Of a stretch of 64,000 bases of DNA, positions 14,449 to 22,717 are shown piece by piece. The translations under genes and the position numbers were made by a program. Below the pieces are notes generated by a model. The model did no database searches. It saw nothing but the letters and a program-made list of their open reading frames with translations, and was not told where the DNA came from. Every line of letters starts with the position of its first letter. The stretch's first letter is position 1. Source of the stretch: PRDV01 sp963710865 (lineage in GTDB: Bacteria; Babelota; Babeliae; Babelales; Babelaceae); NCBI GenBank assembly GCA_963710865.1, contig CAVQBR010000002.1, positions 62,001 through 126,000 on the forward strand. The letters run 5' to 3'.

Positions 14449-16770
14449 CTATGCTTTTGGTTTAGCAAACCTTTCAAGACGCGGCTGAAGCGACTTTTTT
14501 ATCGACTCCTGGGGCTTTTCAGTACGCACCTGTGGAAGCAATTCAGCTGATTTTTCAGATGCCCCATTTGCAGGTGGAACTGTATAAAGGGGATTGGAAA
14601 GCGGAATTGACTCAACTAGTTTATCAAGTTTTTTGGCAGGAATTCGTGCACCAAAATATTGCAAACCTTCGAATGTTGGATCATTACGTCCATCGTACCA
14701 ACCAAAAATGAGATCTCCCGTTTTGCTATCAAGTGCCATCGATTGGAAACCACGATTTGCAAAATAACTCGTAGCTATATCGATTGCATTTGACCACGTT
14801 TGTCCGTTATCACGCGATATAACAAAGTAAATCCTCATGTTTTGTGAAGTATCGGGGACTGAAGCCGCTGAAAGAGCGTAGAGAGCTTGCCGCTTATCAT
14901 CATAGAGTAGTGCTTGCGCATTGGTAAGGGCATAAATAGGCGCGGAAATACGGTGCGAGTTTTCATTAATTATAGCCACATTCCATGCTCCAGCATAATT
15001 CATATCAAGCGCTCCTGGAGATTTGAATACCACCTCGCTCAGATGACGATTCGTAAATGCACCAGGGACAGATCTTCCCAGAAACCAAAACCTTCCATCA
15101 GTAGAAGACGCCAGTCCACCGAACAGACGAATAGCATTCGAGAAGTTTGTCAATTCTACCGTTGATGGCGATCCGAATTTGTTAAAACCAAAAATCGGTA
15201 TAAAGCCAATGATTGGAATAGTGTCATTATTAGTAACAAAATCAACGCCAAAATAAAGCCCATACTGACCTGTATCATCTGTACCAAAACAATATTGAGG
15301 GAAATCATAAGAATCAGAGGTGTTAGCCGGAGCAGGCAGAGTAAACACATTCTGAAAGGTAACACCTTTATCTACGCTCACCGTAAAGATCGGCTGACCT
15401 GTAAAAATGCCTCTTTCATCAAAGAAGGTATTTGTAACGTACCAAATGTTACCACAGTTATCAGCTGCGACACCTCTATTATCATCAAAACCATCTGACT
15501 GTGGATTCAAAATTGGTATCTGACCGTTAAGCTTTGGGCTCGCTATGATAAAGGTCGCTGGAATCGATTGATTTCCAGGAGATACTTGATAGGTGCCTGC
15601 ACCCCCAGGGGTTCCTGATAGTTGCTTGGTAATAATGGTTCCAGGAACTATTCCTGCTTGTCCTACAGGCAATGTGTATGCATAAATATTTTGACCGACT
15701 GCCAGTGTACCATTGAATATTTCATCAGGAAATACCGTTAAAATATTACCCGAAATGCTTCCGTTAAAAGCTATATATTCGTAAGGATCGGGCCATGTTT
15801 TGCCACCATCAAACGATACTGCTCGACAGCACGGATATTGAAAATTTACGTTGTCGGTTATACCGTAGGATACCACAATGTTCTTGGGATCACGCGGATT
15901 GATTGCGACTGCTGTAGTCCAAGCTTGGATGTTAGCAGGAAAATTAGTCAACTGAATAGGCTTACGAACTTTCACGTTACCCTCTTTGTCAACCTTACCG
16001 ACGGCAACCATCAGATTCAGTGTACCATTTGCTTTATCTGCAATGTTTGAATTATCTGTCCAAGCCCAAACCATTACCCCCTTATGTGCAGCATTCATAT
16101 GGAAAGGCCTGAGGCCCTCAGAAATAGAACTTGGATTAAATTGAGTTATGTTGGTAAACCCCTTGCTTATTATAAAGTTCTCACAAAGCGTCTCCTTAGG
16201 ACATACACTATAACCAATCTCACAAGGTAAGAGGATCTGTGCTCCCACTGGAATAATATTACCAAAGGTTCCTGCACACTGTATAACAAGCCCCCCACCA
16301 TTCGTTACTTGAACTAGGTAACCAGCTGGCGGCAGCGGCAAAGTATTGATCGGCTGACTAAACGAAAAGGGTAAACTTAAGCCATTGTTCGATGCGGCAA
16401 CAATGGAGCGCCACACTATATCATTCGGCCGAAATTCTTCCGGCAAAAAGCCATCAGAGGTATACAAGTATCCCCCTGGCAGAAATGTTCCAGGGTTAGA
16501 GGGACCAGTTTGAAAATTAATAAGAGGAAGCTGAATTGTTACGTCAGGACCATCCTTTGTGATAGTAAGCGTTACCCAAAATTCTGTTCCAGCAACTGGG
16601 TTACCATTTGAATCGGTAAGCTGCAGTTGAATGTTGTGCTTCAAACATTTACGTTCACAGTGCCCTATCTTAGGCTCGTGTACTTTATCTTCTTTGCCCA
16701 GACAAACTCCGGAAAGCAGAGAGCCTATAGTAAAAGCGAGCCACGCTTGAGAAGCAAAAAATCGTTTCAT
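14449..16770 (-). CDS. secreted Asp-box (BNR/sialidase-like) propeller protein, copy 2
   Basis: 773 residues with a signal peptide (MKRFFASQAWLAFTIGSLLS, then GVCLG) and AAGGA upstream. It matches copy 1 along its length, with Asp-boxes SFDGGKTW (about 318), SVDKGVTF (about 465) and SRDNGQTW (about 653). The inserted AVGQNIYAYTLPVGQAG and GTYQVSPGNQ module is almost identical in sequence to copy 1, more so than the flanking blades. The C-terminal tail differs and is basic (LQPRLERFAKPKA). Whole-gene duplication, including leader ORFs and terminator, explains the pair. No catalytic sialidase residues were recognised. Confidence 0.75.
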   Translation of the reverse strand: MKRFFASQAWLAFTIGSLLSGVCLGKEDKVHEPKIGHCERKCLKHNIQLQLTDSNGNPVAGTEFWVTLTITKDGPDVTIQLPLINFQTGPSNPGTFLPGGYLYTSDGFLPEEFRPNDIVWRSIVAASNNGLSLPFSFSQPINTLPLPPAGYLVQVTNGGGLVIQCAGTFGNIIPVGAQILLPCEIGYSVCPKETLCENFIISKGFTNITQFNPSSISEGLRPFHMNAAHKGVMVWAWTDNSNIADKANGTLNLMVAVGKVDKEGNVKVRKPIQLTNFPANIQAWTTAVAINPRDPKNIVVSYGITDNVNFQYPCCRAVSFDGGKTWPDPYEYIAFNGSISGNILTVFPDEIFNGTLAVGQNIYAYTLPVGQAGIVPGTIITKQLSGTPGGAGTYQVSPGNQSIPATFIIASPKLNGQIPILNPQSDGFDDNRGVAADNCGNIWYVTNTFFDERGIFTGQPIFTVSVDKGVTFQNVFTLPAPANTSDSYDFPQYCFGTDDTGQYGLYFGVDFVTNNDTIPIIGFIPIFGFNKFGSPSTVELTNFSNAIRLFGGLASSTDGRFWFLGRSVPGAFTNRHLSEVVFKSPGALDMNYAGAWNVAIINENSHRISAPIYALTNAQALLYDDKRQALYALSAASVPDTSQNMRIYFVISRDNGQTWSNAIDIATSYFANRGFQSMALDSKTGDLIFGWYDGRNDPTFEGLQYFGARIPAKKLDKLVESIPLSNPLYTVPPANGASEKSAELLPQVRTEKPQESIKKSLQPRLERFAKPKA

Positions 16771-16812
16771 GGTATATATTCCTTAAAAAAGTAAAATTTT
16801 TGATTGAATGTT

Positions 16813-16860
16813 CTACTCAAACTTTTGTTTGAGTACGTAAGCGATGAAAATCTGCGTCAT
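16813..16860 (-). CDS. tiny upstream ORF b of Asp-box gene 2 (15 aa)
   Basis: MTQIFIAYVLKQKFE, start overlapping the stop of the preceding tiny ORF (ATGTAATGA) and ending 42 nt before the Asp-box start. It matches the pattern of the peptide at 14165-14215. Confidence 0.45.
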   Translation of the reverse strand: MTQIFIAYVLKQKFE

Positions 16861-16946
16861 TACATAGGCGCCCCTTCGCAACTGAGGTGCGCCCTCGCAA
16901 AAGTCATACATAAACTATTCAGGAAAGCTATCAACTCTTTGTTCAT
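16860..16946 (-). CDS. tiny upstream ORF a of Asp-box gene 2 (28 aa)
   Basis: Begins MNKELIAFLNSLCMTF and ends CEGAPM, with GAGGAGTG upstream. Ends and spacing match the 26-aa ORF at 14215-14295, while the middle has diverged. Confidence 0.5.
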   Translation of the reverse strand: MNKELIAFLNSLCMTFARAHLSCEGAPM

Positions 16947-16975
16947 TACCACTCCTCGGTTCAACATTTTTTGCA

Positions 16976-17004
16976 CGATAACAAACTCATACGCGGAAAA
17001 TCAA
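16976..17004 (-). promoter_or_regulatory. probable promoter of the second tiny-ORF/Asp-box transcript
   Basis: Minus strand TTGATT (16999-17004), a 17-bp spacer and TTATCG (16976-16981), within the same AAAACTCTTGATT context as the first copy. Confidence 0.45.
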
Positions 17005-17042
17005 GAGTTTTTCCAAAAATAAGCGCTGTGAGAGTTTCGTCT

Positions 17043-17720
17043 TGTATCACCACTTTTTTTAGCATTGATTTGGGGGGGAATTTACCTCAGCTTCAATTGA
17101 TCGGAGCTCTCGGGTTGAAAGGATAGAAATTTAAGCTAATCGTAGACATTGAAAGCCACTAGAAATGTTTTTATTTGGCGTTTAGGAATGAAACCATTGT
17201 AGCGAAAGCAGGTGAGCGGAGAGACAGGTATCGATCTTATGCGGTAAAGAACAGTTTGCTTAGGGCTTCAGCAACACCTGCAGGCCGAGATGCTATCGAC
17301 GCTGACACAGGAACTGCAAACAAAGTCGCAGTAGTCATAAAGTTAGTAGACGATGTGCTCATGCAGTGACTCACTTAAATAAGTCTAGAGATGAGCCAGG
17401 AATGGGACTCACGTTGGCTGTAGAAACCAAGAAGGTATGGGAGGGAATCAGGATAGCGCAAGGGATACAGCGATTGATCAACTTTTAAGCACCAGTTATC
17501 AAGGGCTCTGTCATTTGAAAGAAGGATTGCATGGGTTCAAGAGTAAAAAAGGTGTCACTAGAATTGATCATAAAATGGTCAACATTTCGACAAATCTGAG
17601 ACTCAAGAAAAGGGCTCGAAGCAGCAAAGATCTACGATCTAAGACAGCCACCTGCATACAATGTTTTGATATAAAGGGAAGTAAGATTAATAGAAATACG
17701 CTTCCCTCTGACGATCAAGC
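17043..17720. other. gene-poor stretch, no supportable gene
   Basis: About 680 bases between the leader of Asp-box gene 2 and the terminator of the next gene. Plus-strand frames of 64 and 107 codons are open, but they lack ribosome sites, signal peptides or recognisable motifs and have an atypical composition. I read it as decayed sequence. Confidence 0.5.
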
Positions 17721-17727
17721 AAAAAAA

Positions 17728-17747
17728 CGGCCTGCAAATGCAGACCG
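17728..17747 (-). terminator. rho-independent terminator of the pseudo-AAA gene
   Basis: On the minus strand CGGTCTGCATTTGCAGGCCG folds into a stem and is followed by TTTTTTTGC. It lies about 60 nt beyond the stop at 17808. Confidence 0.8.
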
Positions 17748-17807
17748 CTCTCAAATCTAACTAAGAATCTTTAACTCTAGTGGTGAACTTTCTGCTCATT
17801 TAGCAGA

Positions 17808-18719
17808 CTAGTATGTTTCGGATCGATTGGCTCCTACAAATCCCAAGGACTCGCTACAGCTGCGACGAACTTGCTGGTTTAAAGTTTCTGGAAAACCAGT
17901 CAAAAGGACCTTCATGTAATTATTGCTGCTTGCACCACTTTTTATGAGCCACTGTATGGTTAGGGCACAAGCTTTCAAATTTGCTGAGTTATTCTCGAGC
18001 AGCACTTCAGCCCTTTCAAAGCAAATCATCACTTTCTTCGGACAGCTTTCAGCAAGAATAAAAAGGTCATACAGCTTAGCAGCTGCCTCATCAATTGGGC
18101 AATCTGTGAACACTGTAGCCGGGCAGTAAATGAAATGAAGACCACTGCTTTGTGCTATTCTCCTTGCAACCCTCATCTTATGCTGATGCAACGGGCCACA
18201 AAATAATAGATTAGGCAACGCAGAATCAGCTTGCACAGCACGTCCTAATGATTGAGAAATATCCTGTATTCGTTTTTCAAGAGTTGGATCGAGGACAGCT
18301 TCTAACTCTTGTGATGCGCTTGCGCATCTGCTTAAACAACGCTCATCATCCCTATAATAATCTTTTTCCCAAGCCTTTAACTCAAGAAGAAGCGCTAATC
18401 TCCTTCTTGCTTCAACATTTGTAGCCAGGTCATTATCTGTAATGCCCCAGAATTCCATTAGCTCTCGTTCCACTGCATCATATTGATGTGGCTGGGGAAC
18501 TATCCATCTGGAAATCGAAAAGACCGCCGCAGCTGCGCGTTGCATTAGGGACGCATCACTCTCTAAAGAGATAGGGATCTCTGTCGAAAAGACTGCCGCA
18601 GCTGCGCGCTCCATTAGGGACACATCACTTTCTAAAGAGATAGGGATCTCTGCTGCCTGCGATCCAATAACTGTCAAAAGCAGTAATCCACATAATAACT
18701 CTTTTCTAAATACGTTCAT
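17808..18719 (-). CDS. secreted protein with degenerate AAA+-like domain
   Basis: 303 residues with a signal peptide (MNVFRKELLCGLLLLTVIGS) and GAGGAA upstream. Residues 24-69 are a tandem 23-residue duplication (EIPISLESD-SLM-RAAAAVFS twice). The C-terminal half resembles a AAA+ core: NLLFCGPLHQHKMRVARRIA stands where Walker A should be but lacks the GKT, and VMICFERAEVLL replaces the Walker B DE. ATP hydrolysis is therefore unlikely, and the domain may act as a scaffold. Export of an AAA-like fold is odd. It shares the MNV start and general layout with the next gene (18841-19356), though their sequences differ. Confidence 0.6.
   Translation of the reverse strand: MNVFRKELLCGLLLLTVIGSQAAEIPISLESDVSLMERAAAAVFSTEIPISLESDASLMQRAAAAVFSISRWIVPQPHQYDAVERELMEFWGITDNDLATNVEARRRLALLLELKAWEKDYYRDDERCLSRCASASQELEAVLDPTLEKRIQDISQSLGRAVQADSALPNLLFCGPLHQHKMRVARRIAQSSGLHFIYCPATVFTDCPIDEAAAKLYDLFILAESCPKKVMICFERAEVLLENNSANLKACALTIQWLIKSGASSNNYMKVLLTGFPETLNQQVRRSCSESLGFVGANRSETY
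18517..18654. repeat. 69-bp tandem duplication inside the pseudo-AAA gene
   Basis: Units 18517-18585 and 18586-18654 differ at only a few bases and encode the duplicated EIPISLESD...AAAAVFS segment. It is in frame and recent. Confidence 0.9.
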
Positions 18720-18798
18720 GTTATTTCCTCAAATGCTATACTGTACAGAAAAATTGATTCAGAACCACTTTGAAATTAATTTTTCACTCACTTATATG

Positions 18799-18838
18799 TG
18801 ATGAACGGCCTACAAGATGATTGCAGACCGTTCATCTA
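18799..18838 (-). terminator. inverted repeat after the 19-kb secreted gene
   Basis: GATGAACGG and CCGTTCATC pair across about 20 nt, next to the stop at 18841. No strong T run follows on the minus strand. Confidence 0.45.
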
Positions 18839-18840
18839 AT

Positions 18841-19356
18841 TTATTTATAGCACAACTTATCTGGGTTTTTAATAAGATATGTGATAATTTTACTTCGATC
18901 ATCAACCTCATTCAAAGAATTGCCTGCTGCTGGCAAAGAATAGCCTGCTAGCTTTTCCACCATTTGCTTTAGATGCTCTAGATGTTGATCACCAACAACC
19001 GAAGTTCGGGATTTATCTTGTTCAGCATTTTGACTTACTTGGTCTTCATCAACTTCTTCAAAAATATGGCCTTCTCGACACAGCTCTAGGCTTAAAAGAG
19101 TGAGACGTGCCACCTGCACTTTTGCAGCTGCAACCTCAGCATGGCGTAGAGGGTTATCGCAGTTGAGGATGATAAAATTCGTCAAACAGCTGATTTCGTC
19201 ACTAGGAGCTTGATTTACTCTTGCTGCTTGCAGCAGCTCCTTCTTAATGGAGTACTCTTCCATCGTATCGGCTATCTGAGCTGCGAACAATGCAGGAGCA
19301 GACAAAAGCAAGAGCCCACTCAACACCATATGAATATTTTTTGTGTATACGTTCAT
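18841..19356 (-). CDS. small secreted protein, unknown function
   Basis: 171 residues with a signal peptide (VLSGLLLLSAPALFAAQ). The mature part is alpha-helical in appearance, with four cysteines and an acidic, charged middle (EEVDEDQVSQNAEQDKS). An AGAGGA site precedes the ATG. A possible promoter on the minus strand is TTGACA (19472-19477), 16 bp, TATTCT (19450-19455). No family recognised. It sits upstream of the pseudo-AAA gene with its own hairpin between, so they are probably separate transcripts. Confidence 0.6.
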   Translation of the reverse strand: MNVYTKNIHMVLSGLLLLSAPALFAAQIADTMEEYSIKKELLQAARVNQAPSDEISCLTNFIILNCDNPLRHAEVAAAKVQVARLTLLSLELCREGHIFEEVDEDQVSQNAEQDKSRTSVVGDQHLEHLKQMVEKLAGYSLPAAGNSLNEVDDRSKIITYLIKNPDKLCYK

Positions 19357-19687
19357 CGTATCCTCTTAAATAATAGTCTAGAGAAAACAGGAAGACAGGA
19401 CCGCCCTGCATCGTTTCTCTCTCATTTGCAAGGCCTGTTGGGTTGTAATAGAATACCAAGAAACAGTATTTTGTCAATAATGTATTTCTAACTGAATGAT
19501 ACTACAAATCGAAAAAGTAAAAATATCTTAAAAAAATCTAAATAGTTGCTCGAGTGGTTCCGCTGACCAAGAGAAAGAAGCCTCACTAAATCACGTACTC
19601 ATAGTGCACTATCGCTCGCTTAACTTTTTTGGTATACTATACTCAGAAAATCTTATAGAACTACACTAAACTTTACCTAAGAAGACC

Positions 19688-20818
19688 ATGGCAAATAAAC
19701 GAGATTTCTACGAAATACTAGGCGTTCCAAAAACTGCTTCGCAGGATGAAATTAAAGCTGCTTATCGCAAGCTTGCGATGAAGTATCACCCTGATCGTAA
19801 TCCAGACAATAAGGAAGCTGAAGACAAATTCAAAGAAGCTGCTGAAGCATATGAAACCCTTTCAAATCCAGAAAAGCGGAAGCAGTATGATCAGTTTGGT
19901 CATGCTGGGCCTATGGGTGGCTATGGCTCACAAGATATGAATATGGATGATATCTTCAGGAACTTTGAAGATATTTTTGGGGATATTTTTGGCGGACAAA
20001 CTCAACAGCGTCGTCGTCATAGAAAGGCCGGTCCTCTTCCAAAGCGCGGCCATGATCTGAGGAAAGAGCTCACCTTAAGTTTAGAAGAAGCATTTTTAGG
20101 CGTAGCTAAAGATATCAAGTTGTATCACTTCGTCATCTGCAAGACCTGTGAAGGGAAGGGGATGCCTGCTGGAGAAACAGCAACGACCTGCTCTGAATGC
20201 CAAGGCAATGGCCAAGTAGCATATCGGCATGGGATCTTCATGTATACCCAAGGCTGCCCTACGTGCCACGGTGATGGCTATATCATAGCTAATCCTTGCA
20301 GTACCTGTAAGGGTCAAAGTCGGGTCCAACAGTATGAAACAGTAAGCATCAATGTACCGAAGGGAATCTATGATGGCGCAGATTTGCGTATACCTGGCAA
20401 AGGAGATGCTGGGGTCTTTGGGGGCGAAGCGGGAGACCTCTTTATCCACATACAAGTCATGCCACATAAGAAGTTTACCCGGGTTGAAGATGATCTTGAA
20501 TGCTTCATTGTCCTTACCTATCCTCAACTGGTATTTGGCTGCCAAGTCGATGTTGAAAACATAGACGGAAGTATTGAAACCATAAAGATTCCTAAGGGCT
20601 GTCCTATTTCTGAACGGATTATTGTTTCAGGGAAAGGCTTTGCAAAAATTAGAGGCAAAGGACGAGGCAATTTAGTAGTCATCACCAAATGTGATATCCC
20701 TAAGAAACTACCTGCTGAAGCGGAAGAGCTCTTGAAAAAATACTCAGAGATTATTGGAACAAATACCAATTCTCATGAGAGCAGTATCAAAAGTTTCTTT
20801 AAGAAGTTTTTGCGATAA
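19688..20818 (+). CDS. dnaJ: chaperone protein DnaJ
   Basis: 376 residues, the full type I Hsp40 layout. The J domain covers 1-70 with HPD at 34-36. A Gly/Phe-rich linker follows (QFGHAGPMGGYG). The zinc region has CKTCEGKG, CSECQGNG, CPTCHGDG and CSTCKGQS; the last repeat lacks the usual final Gly. Then come the C-terminal substrate-binding domains. It stimulates DnaK ATPase and delivers unfolded clients. No CIRCE element is visible upstream, and dnaK/grpE are not in the window. The end is followed at 57 nt by a membrane protein gene. Confidence 0.97.
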   Translation: MANKRDFYEILGVPKTASQDEIKAAYRKLAMKYHPDRNPDNKEAEDKFKEAAEAYETLSNPEKRKQYDQFGHAGPMGGYGSQDMNMDDIFRNFEDIFGDIFGGQTQQRRRHRKAGPLPKRGHDLRKELTLSLEEAFLGVAKDIKLYHFVICKTCEGKGMPAGETATTCSECQGNGQVAYRHGIFMYTQGCPTCHGDGYIIANPCSTCKGQSRVQQYETVSINVPKGIYDGADLRIPGKGDAGVFGGEAGDLFIHIQVMPHKKFTRVEDDLECFIVLTYPQLVFGCQVDVENIDGSIETIKIPKGCPISERIIVSGKGFAKIRGKGRGNLVVITKCDIPKKLPAEAEELLKKYSEIIGTNTNSHESSIKSFFKKFLR

Positions 20819-20874
20819 TCTTCCATTGACAACCCTCACGTCCGTGGGATATGGTTGTGAGAAATGGAGGAGAT

Positions 20875-21555
20875 ATGTGCTTTTCAGCTCAAGCAAGTTT
20901 TTTTTCAGCAGCACTCTTGGTGAGTATCGGAATCGCTACGATTTATAAAGCACGTTCGACACCATCACTTCGATGCTTTTCACTCATTCCCTTGCTTTTT
21001 GCTCTTCAGCAAGCTGCTGAAGGGGTCATCTGGATCGGCGGCACCGAGAGTCTGCTTTTTGCAGCTCAAACTCTCTTTCTCACTATAGCCCTCATTGTAT
21101 GGCCTATCTGGATACCTTTATCGATTGCACAAGTTGAGACTTCCCCTGTACGAAAAGCAGTTCTTTATCTGCTCGTCAGTACCGGTGTTATCTGGGGAGT
21201 TTTTGCACTCGAAAGCATTCGCTCAGCAACAACACTCATCCACTCATGCCATATCTCTTATACTTTGAATAGCTGGACACCACTAACGACCGATCAAGCT
21301 ATCGGCCTCTATGGCTGCTTGACACTCTTGCCCTTTTTCATTGCTCAGAACCGATCATTAAAACTCTTTGGCGTTCTGGTAACGTACTCGTACATTATAA
21401 GCTATCTCTGTTGGTATGCATTCTTCATATCTGTCTGGTGCTTCTTTGCGGCACTTTTGAGTATGACAGTGTATATAATCGTTTCTCGCTACGTAAAAAA
21501 GGGGTTTGAAAGAAGAATTATTGATAGGGGCCAGAAGCCCCTATCGCCTTATTAA
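20875..21555 (+). CDS. multi-pass membrane protein starting MCFSAQASF (DUF6629-like)
   Basis: 226 residues from ATG 20875, set by GGAGGAG just upstream. It consists of about seven hydrophobic segments (for example AALLVSIGIATIY, LFLTIALIVWPIWIPL, AVLYLLVSTGVIWGVF, FFAALLSMTVYIIVS). The MCFSAxASF opening followed by a first helix is characteristic of an uncharacterised bacterial membrane family that I associate with DUF6629, from memory. The last codons lie inside a long hairpin shared with the convergent ankyrin gene, whose stop overlaps by 4 nt. Function unknown. Confidence 0.7.
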   Translation: MCFSAQASFFSAALLVSIGIATIYKARSTPSLRCFSLIPLLFALQQAAEGVIWIGGTESLLFAAQTLFLTIALIVWPIWIPLSIAQVETSPVRKAVLYLLVSTGVIWGVFALESIRSATTLIHSCHISYTLNSWTPLTTDQAIGLYGCLTLLPFFIAQNRSLKLFGVLVTYSYIISYLCWYAFFISVWCFFAALLSMTVYIIVSRYVKKGFERRIIDRGQKPLSPY

Positions 21556-21565
21556 TAATTCTTCT
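21511..21565. terminator. bidirectional hairpin shared by two convergent genes
   Basis: An inner perfect stem GATAGGGGC (21523-21531) / GCCCCTATC (21537-21545) with a 5-nt loop sits inside an outer repeat AGAAGAATTATT (21511-21522) / AATAATTCTTCT (21554-21565). It is overlapped by the final codons of both genes and works in either direction. Confidence 0.8.
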
Positions 21566-22388
21566 CTTTTCTGCCTCCATGAAATGTAAAGATCTCTGCA
21601 AGAGGCTTGCCTAGATGTTTTGCAAAGAGCTCTTCCATCTTGGGATTGCCTCGCGCCAGAGTTATGGCAGAAATACTTTTTGGACCATATGCAAGTGCTG
21701 CAGACTCAGCTGAAGGCGCTGCACTAATTTGAATACCAGTAATGCGAGGATCAGCACCCTGTGTAAGGAGTGCTTCTGCCACACCAAGGTCACTCAGCTC
21801 AGCTGCATACATGAGTGCCGTATACCCAGAATTATCTTGTGCATTAACATCAGCTCCTTGAGCAATCATGCGAGAAATGAGAGGTAAAATGTTAGCTCGA
21901 CGACTAGGATGTCTGTGAAGCTCCTGAACAGCTTCGATCAGAACAGTTCTCCCTTGATCATCACGATGGGTAAGCAGAGTTCTTAAAAAATGAGGATCAT
22001 AATCTGCTGACTGCTGCCCATAAAAATTAAGCAGAGCAGGAAAATTTGATTCACTCAATATCTCGGTCATATGGTTTATCAACCACTGCTTTGCAGCTTT
22101 GGCATTTGCTGCTGCCAAGTAGAACATTACCTTTATCTGATCCCCAAGTTGTTTGATATTAAATTTACGGATAATAAGAGGTACAATCAGATTGAGAGAA
22201 CGCTCAGCTTCTGCATCGCTAAGCTTGTTAAGGTATGCTGCAACATTCTGGGCTGCAGCCCAAGAATCTTCCTTTTGTATCAACCTTTGCAAAACATCTG
22301 AGCTACTTTCTAGTAAAAGACAAGACACTTTCCCAGTAAATAATATACCAGCTGCAACGAGTAATACTCGCATTGTATTGTTTTTCAT
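21552..22388 (-). CDS. secreted ankyrin-repeat protein
   Basis: 278 residues with a signal peptide (MRVLLVAAGILFTGKVSC after MKNNT). The N-terminal 120 residues are helical. Ankyrin repeats follow: DDQGRTVLIEAVQELHRH, then GADVNAQDNSGYTALMYAAE, then ALLTQGADPRIT. The C-terminus carries LARGNPKMEELFAKHLGKPL, the same RGNPxMExxFAxxL block that ends each repeat unit of the WD40-ankyrin proteins at 27.5-32.3 kb, so these families share ancestry. A likely promoter lies at 22629-22658. Confidence 0.8.
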   Translation of the reverse strand: MKNNTMRVLLVAAGILFTGKVSCLLLESSSDVLQRLIQKEDSWAAAQNVAAYLNKLSDAEAERSLNLIVPLIIRKFNIKQLGDQIKVMFYLAAANAKAAKQWLINHMTEILSESNFPALLNFYGQQSADYDPHFLRTLLTHRDDQGRTVLIEAVQELHRHPSRRANILPLISRMIAQGADVNAQDNSGYTALMYAAELSDLGVAEALLTQGADPRITGIQISAAPSAESAALAYGPKSISAITLARGNPKMEELFAKHLGKPLAEIFTFHGGRKEKNY

Positions 22389-22628
22389 GATAAAACTCCT
22401 TTGTAAAAGATATAATTTTTGACACTCATTCCTTTAAGTTATCCAGCTACAACGTTTCCTTTTCTACTGGTGTACCTTGTACCGTAATTTGATTACGCTA
22501 ATCACATTTTCAATTTAAGATCGCCCTGGGTCTTAGCTTTCAATCCCAACATACGACCAACCTGTGGTCGGATCCCCCCGAAGTATCGTCTTCGTCTTCA
22601 ACCCTTTCCTGCGGAAGTATATATTTTA
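22389..22628. other. long untranslated leader of the ankyrin gene
   Basis: About 240 bases between the likely promoter at 22629-22658 and the ankyrin start. It contains short GC-rich patches (TGGTCGGATCCCCCCGAAG) but no open frame with a ribosome site and no riboswitch that I recognise. Confidence 0.4.
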
Positions 22629-22658
22629 ATTTTACCAATTTTCGATTCAGATAGTCAA
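22629..22658 (-). promoter_or_regulatory. promoter with shared TATTGACTAT element, copy 1
   Basis: Minus strand TTGACT (22653-22658), an 18-bp spacer and TAAAAT (22629-22634). The context ATATTGACTATCTGAA recurs at two other secreted-protein genes (27336-27365 and 33030-33059) with the same 18-bp spacing. Confidence 0.6.
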
Positions 22659-22717
22659 TATATAATTCACACAAGCCCTTGGAGAGCAATCATAGCTATG
22701 AAAGACTGACAGGTTTT

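Noticed and set aside
11779..16770. Calling the Asp-box proteins active sialidases
   Set aside because: Asp-boxes are present, but I could not find the arginine triad or FRIP-type motif, so only the fold class is claimed.
17175..17760. Two plus-strand ORFs of 64 and 107 codons
   Set aside because: No ribosome sites and no recognisable protein text; the second ends at the terminator of the minus-strand neighbour.
19560..19687. CIRCE element or heat-shock promoter before dnaJ
   Set aside because: No TTAGCACTC-N9-GAGTGCTAA-like repeat. The TATACT hexamers at 19633-19643 have no matching -35 at proper distance.
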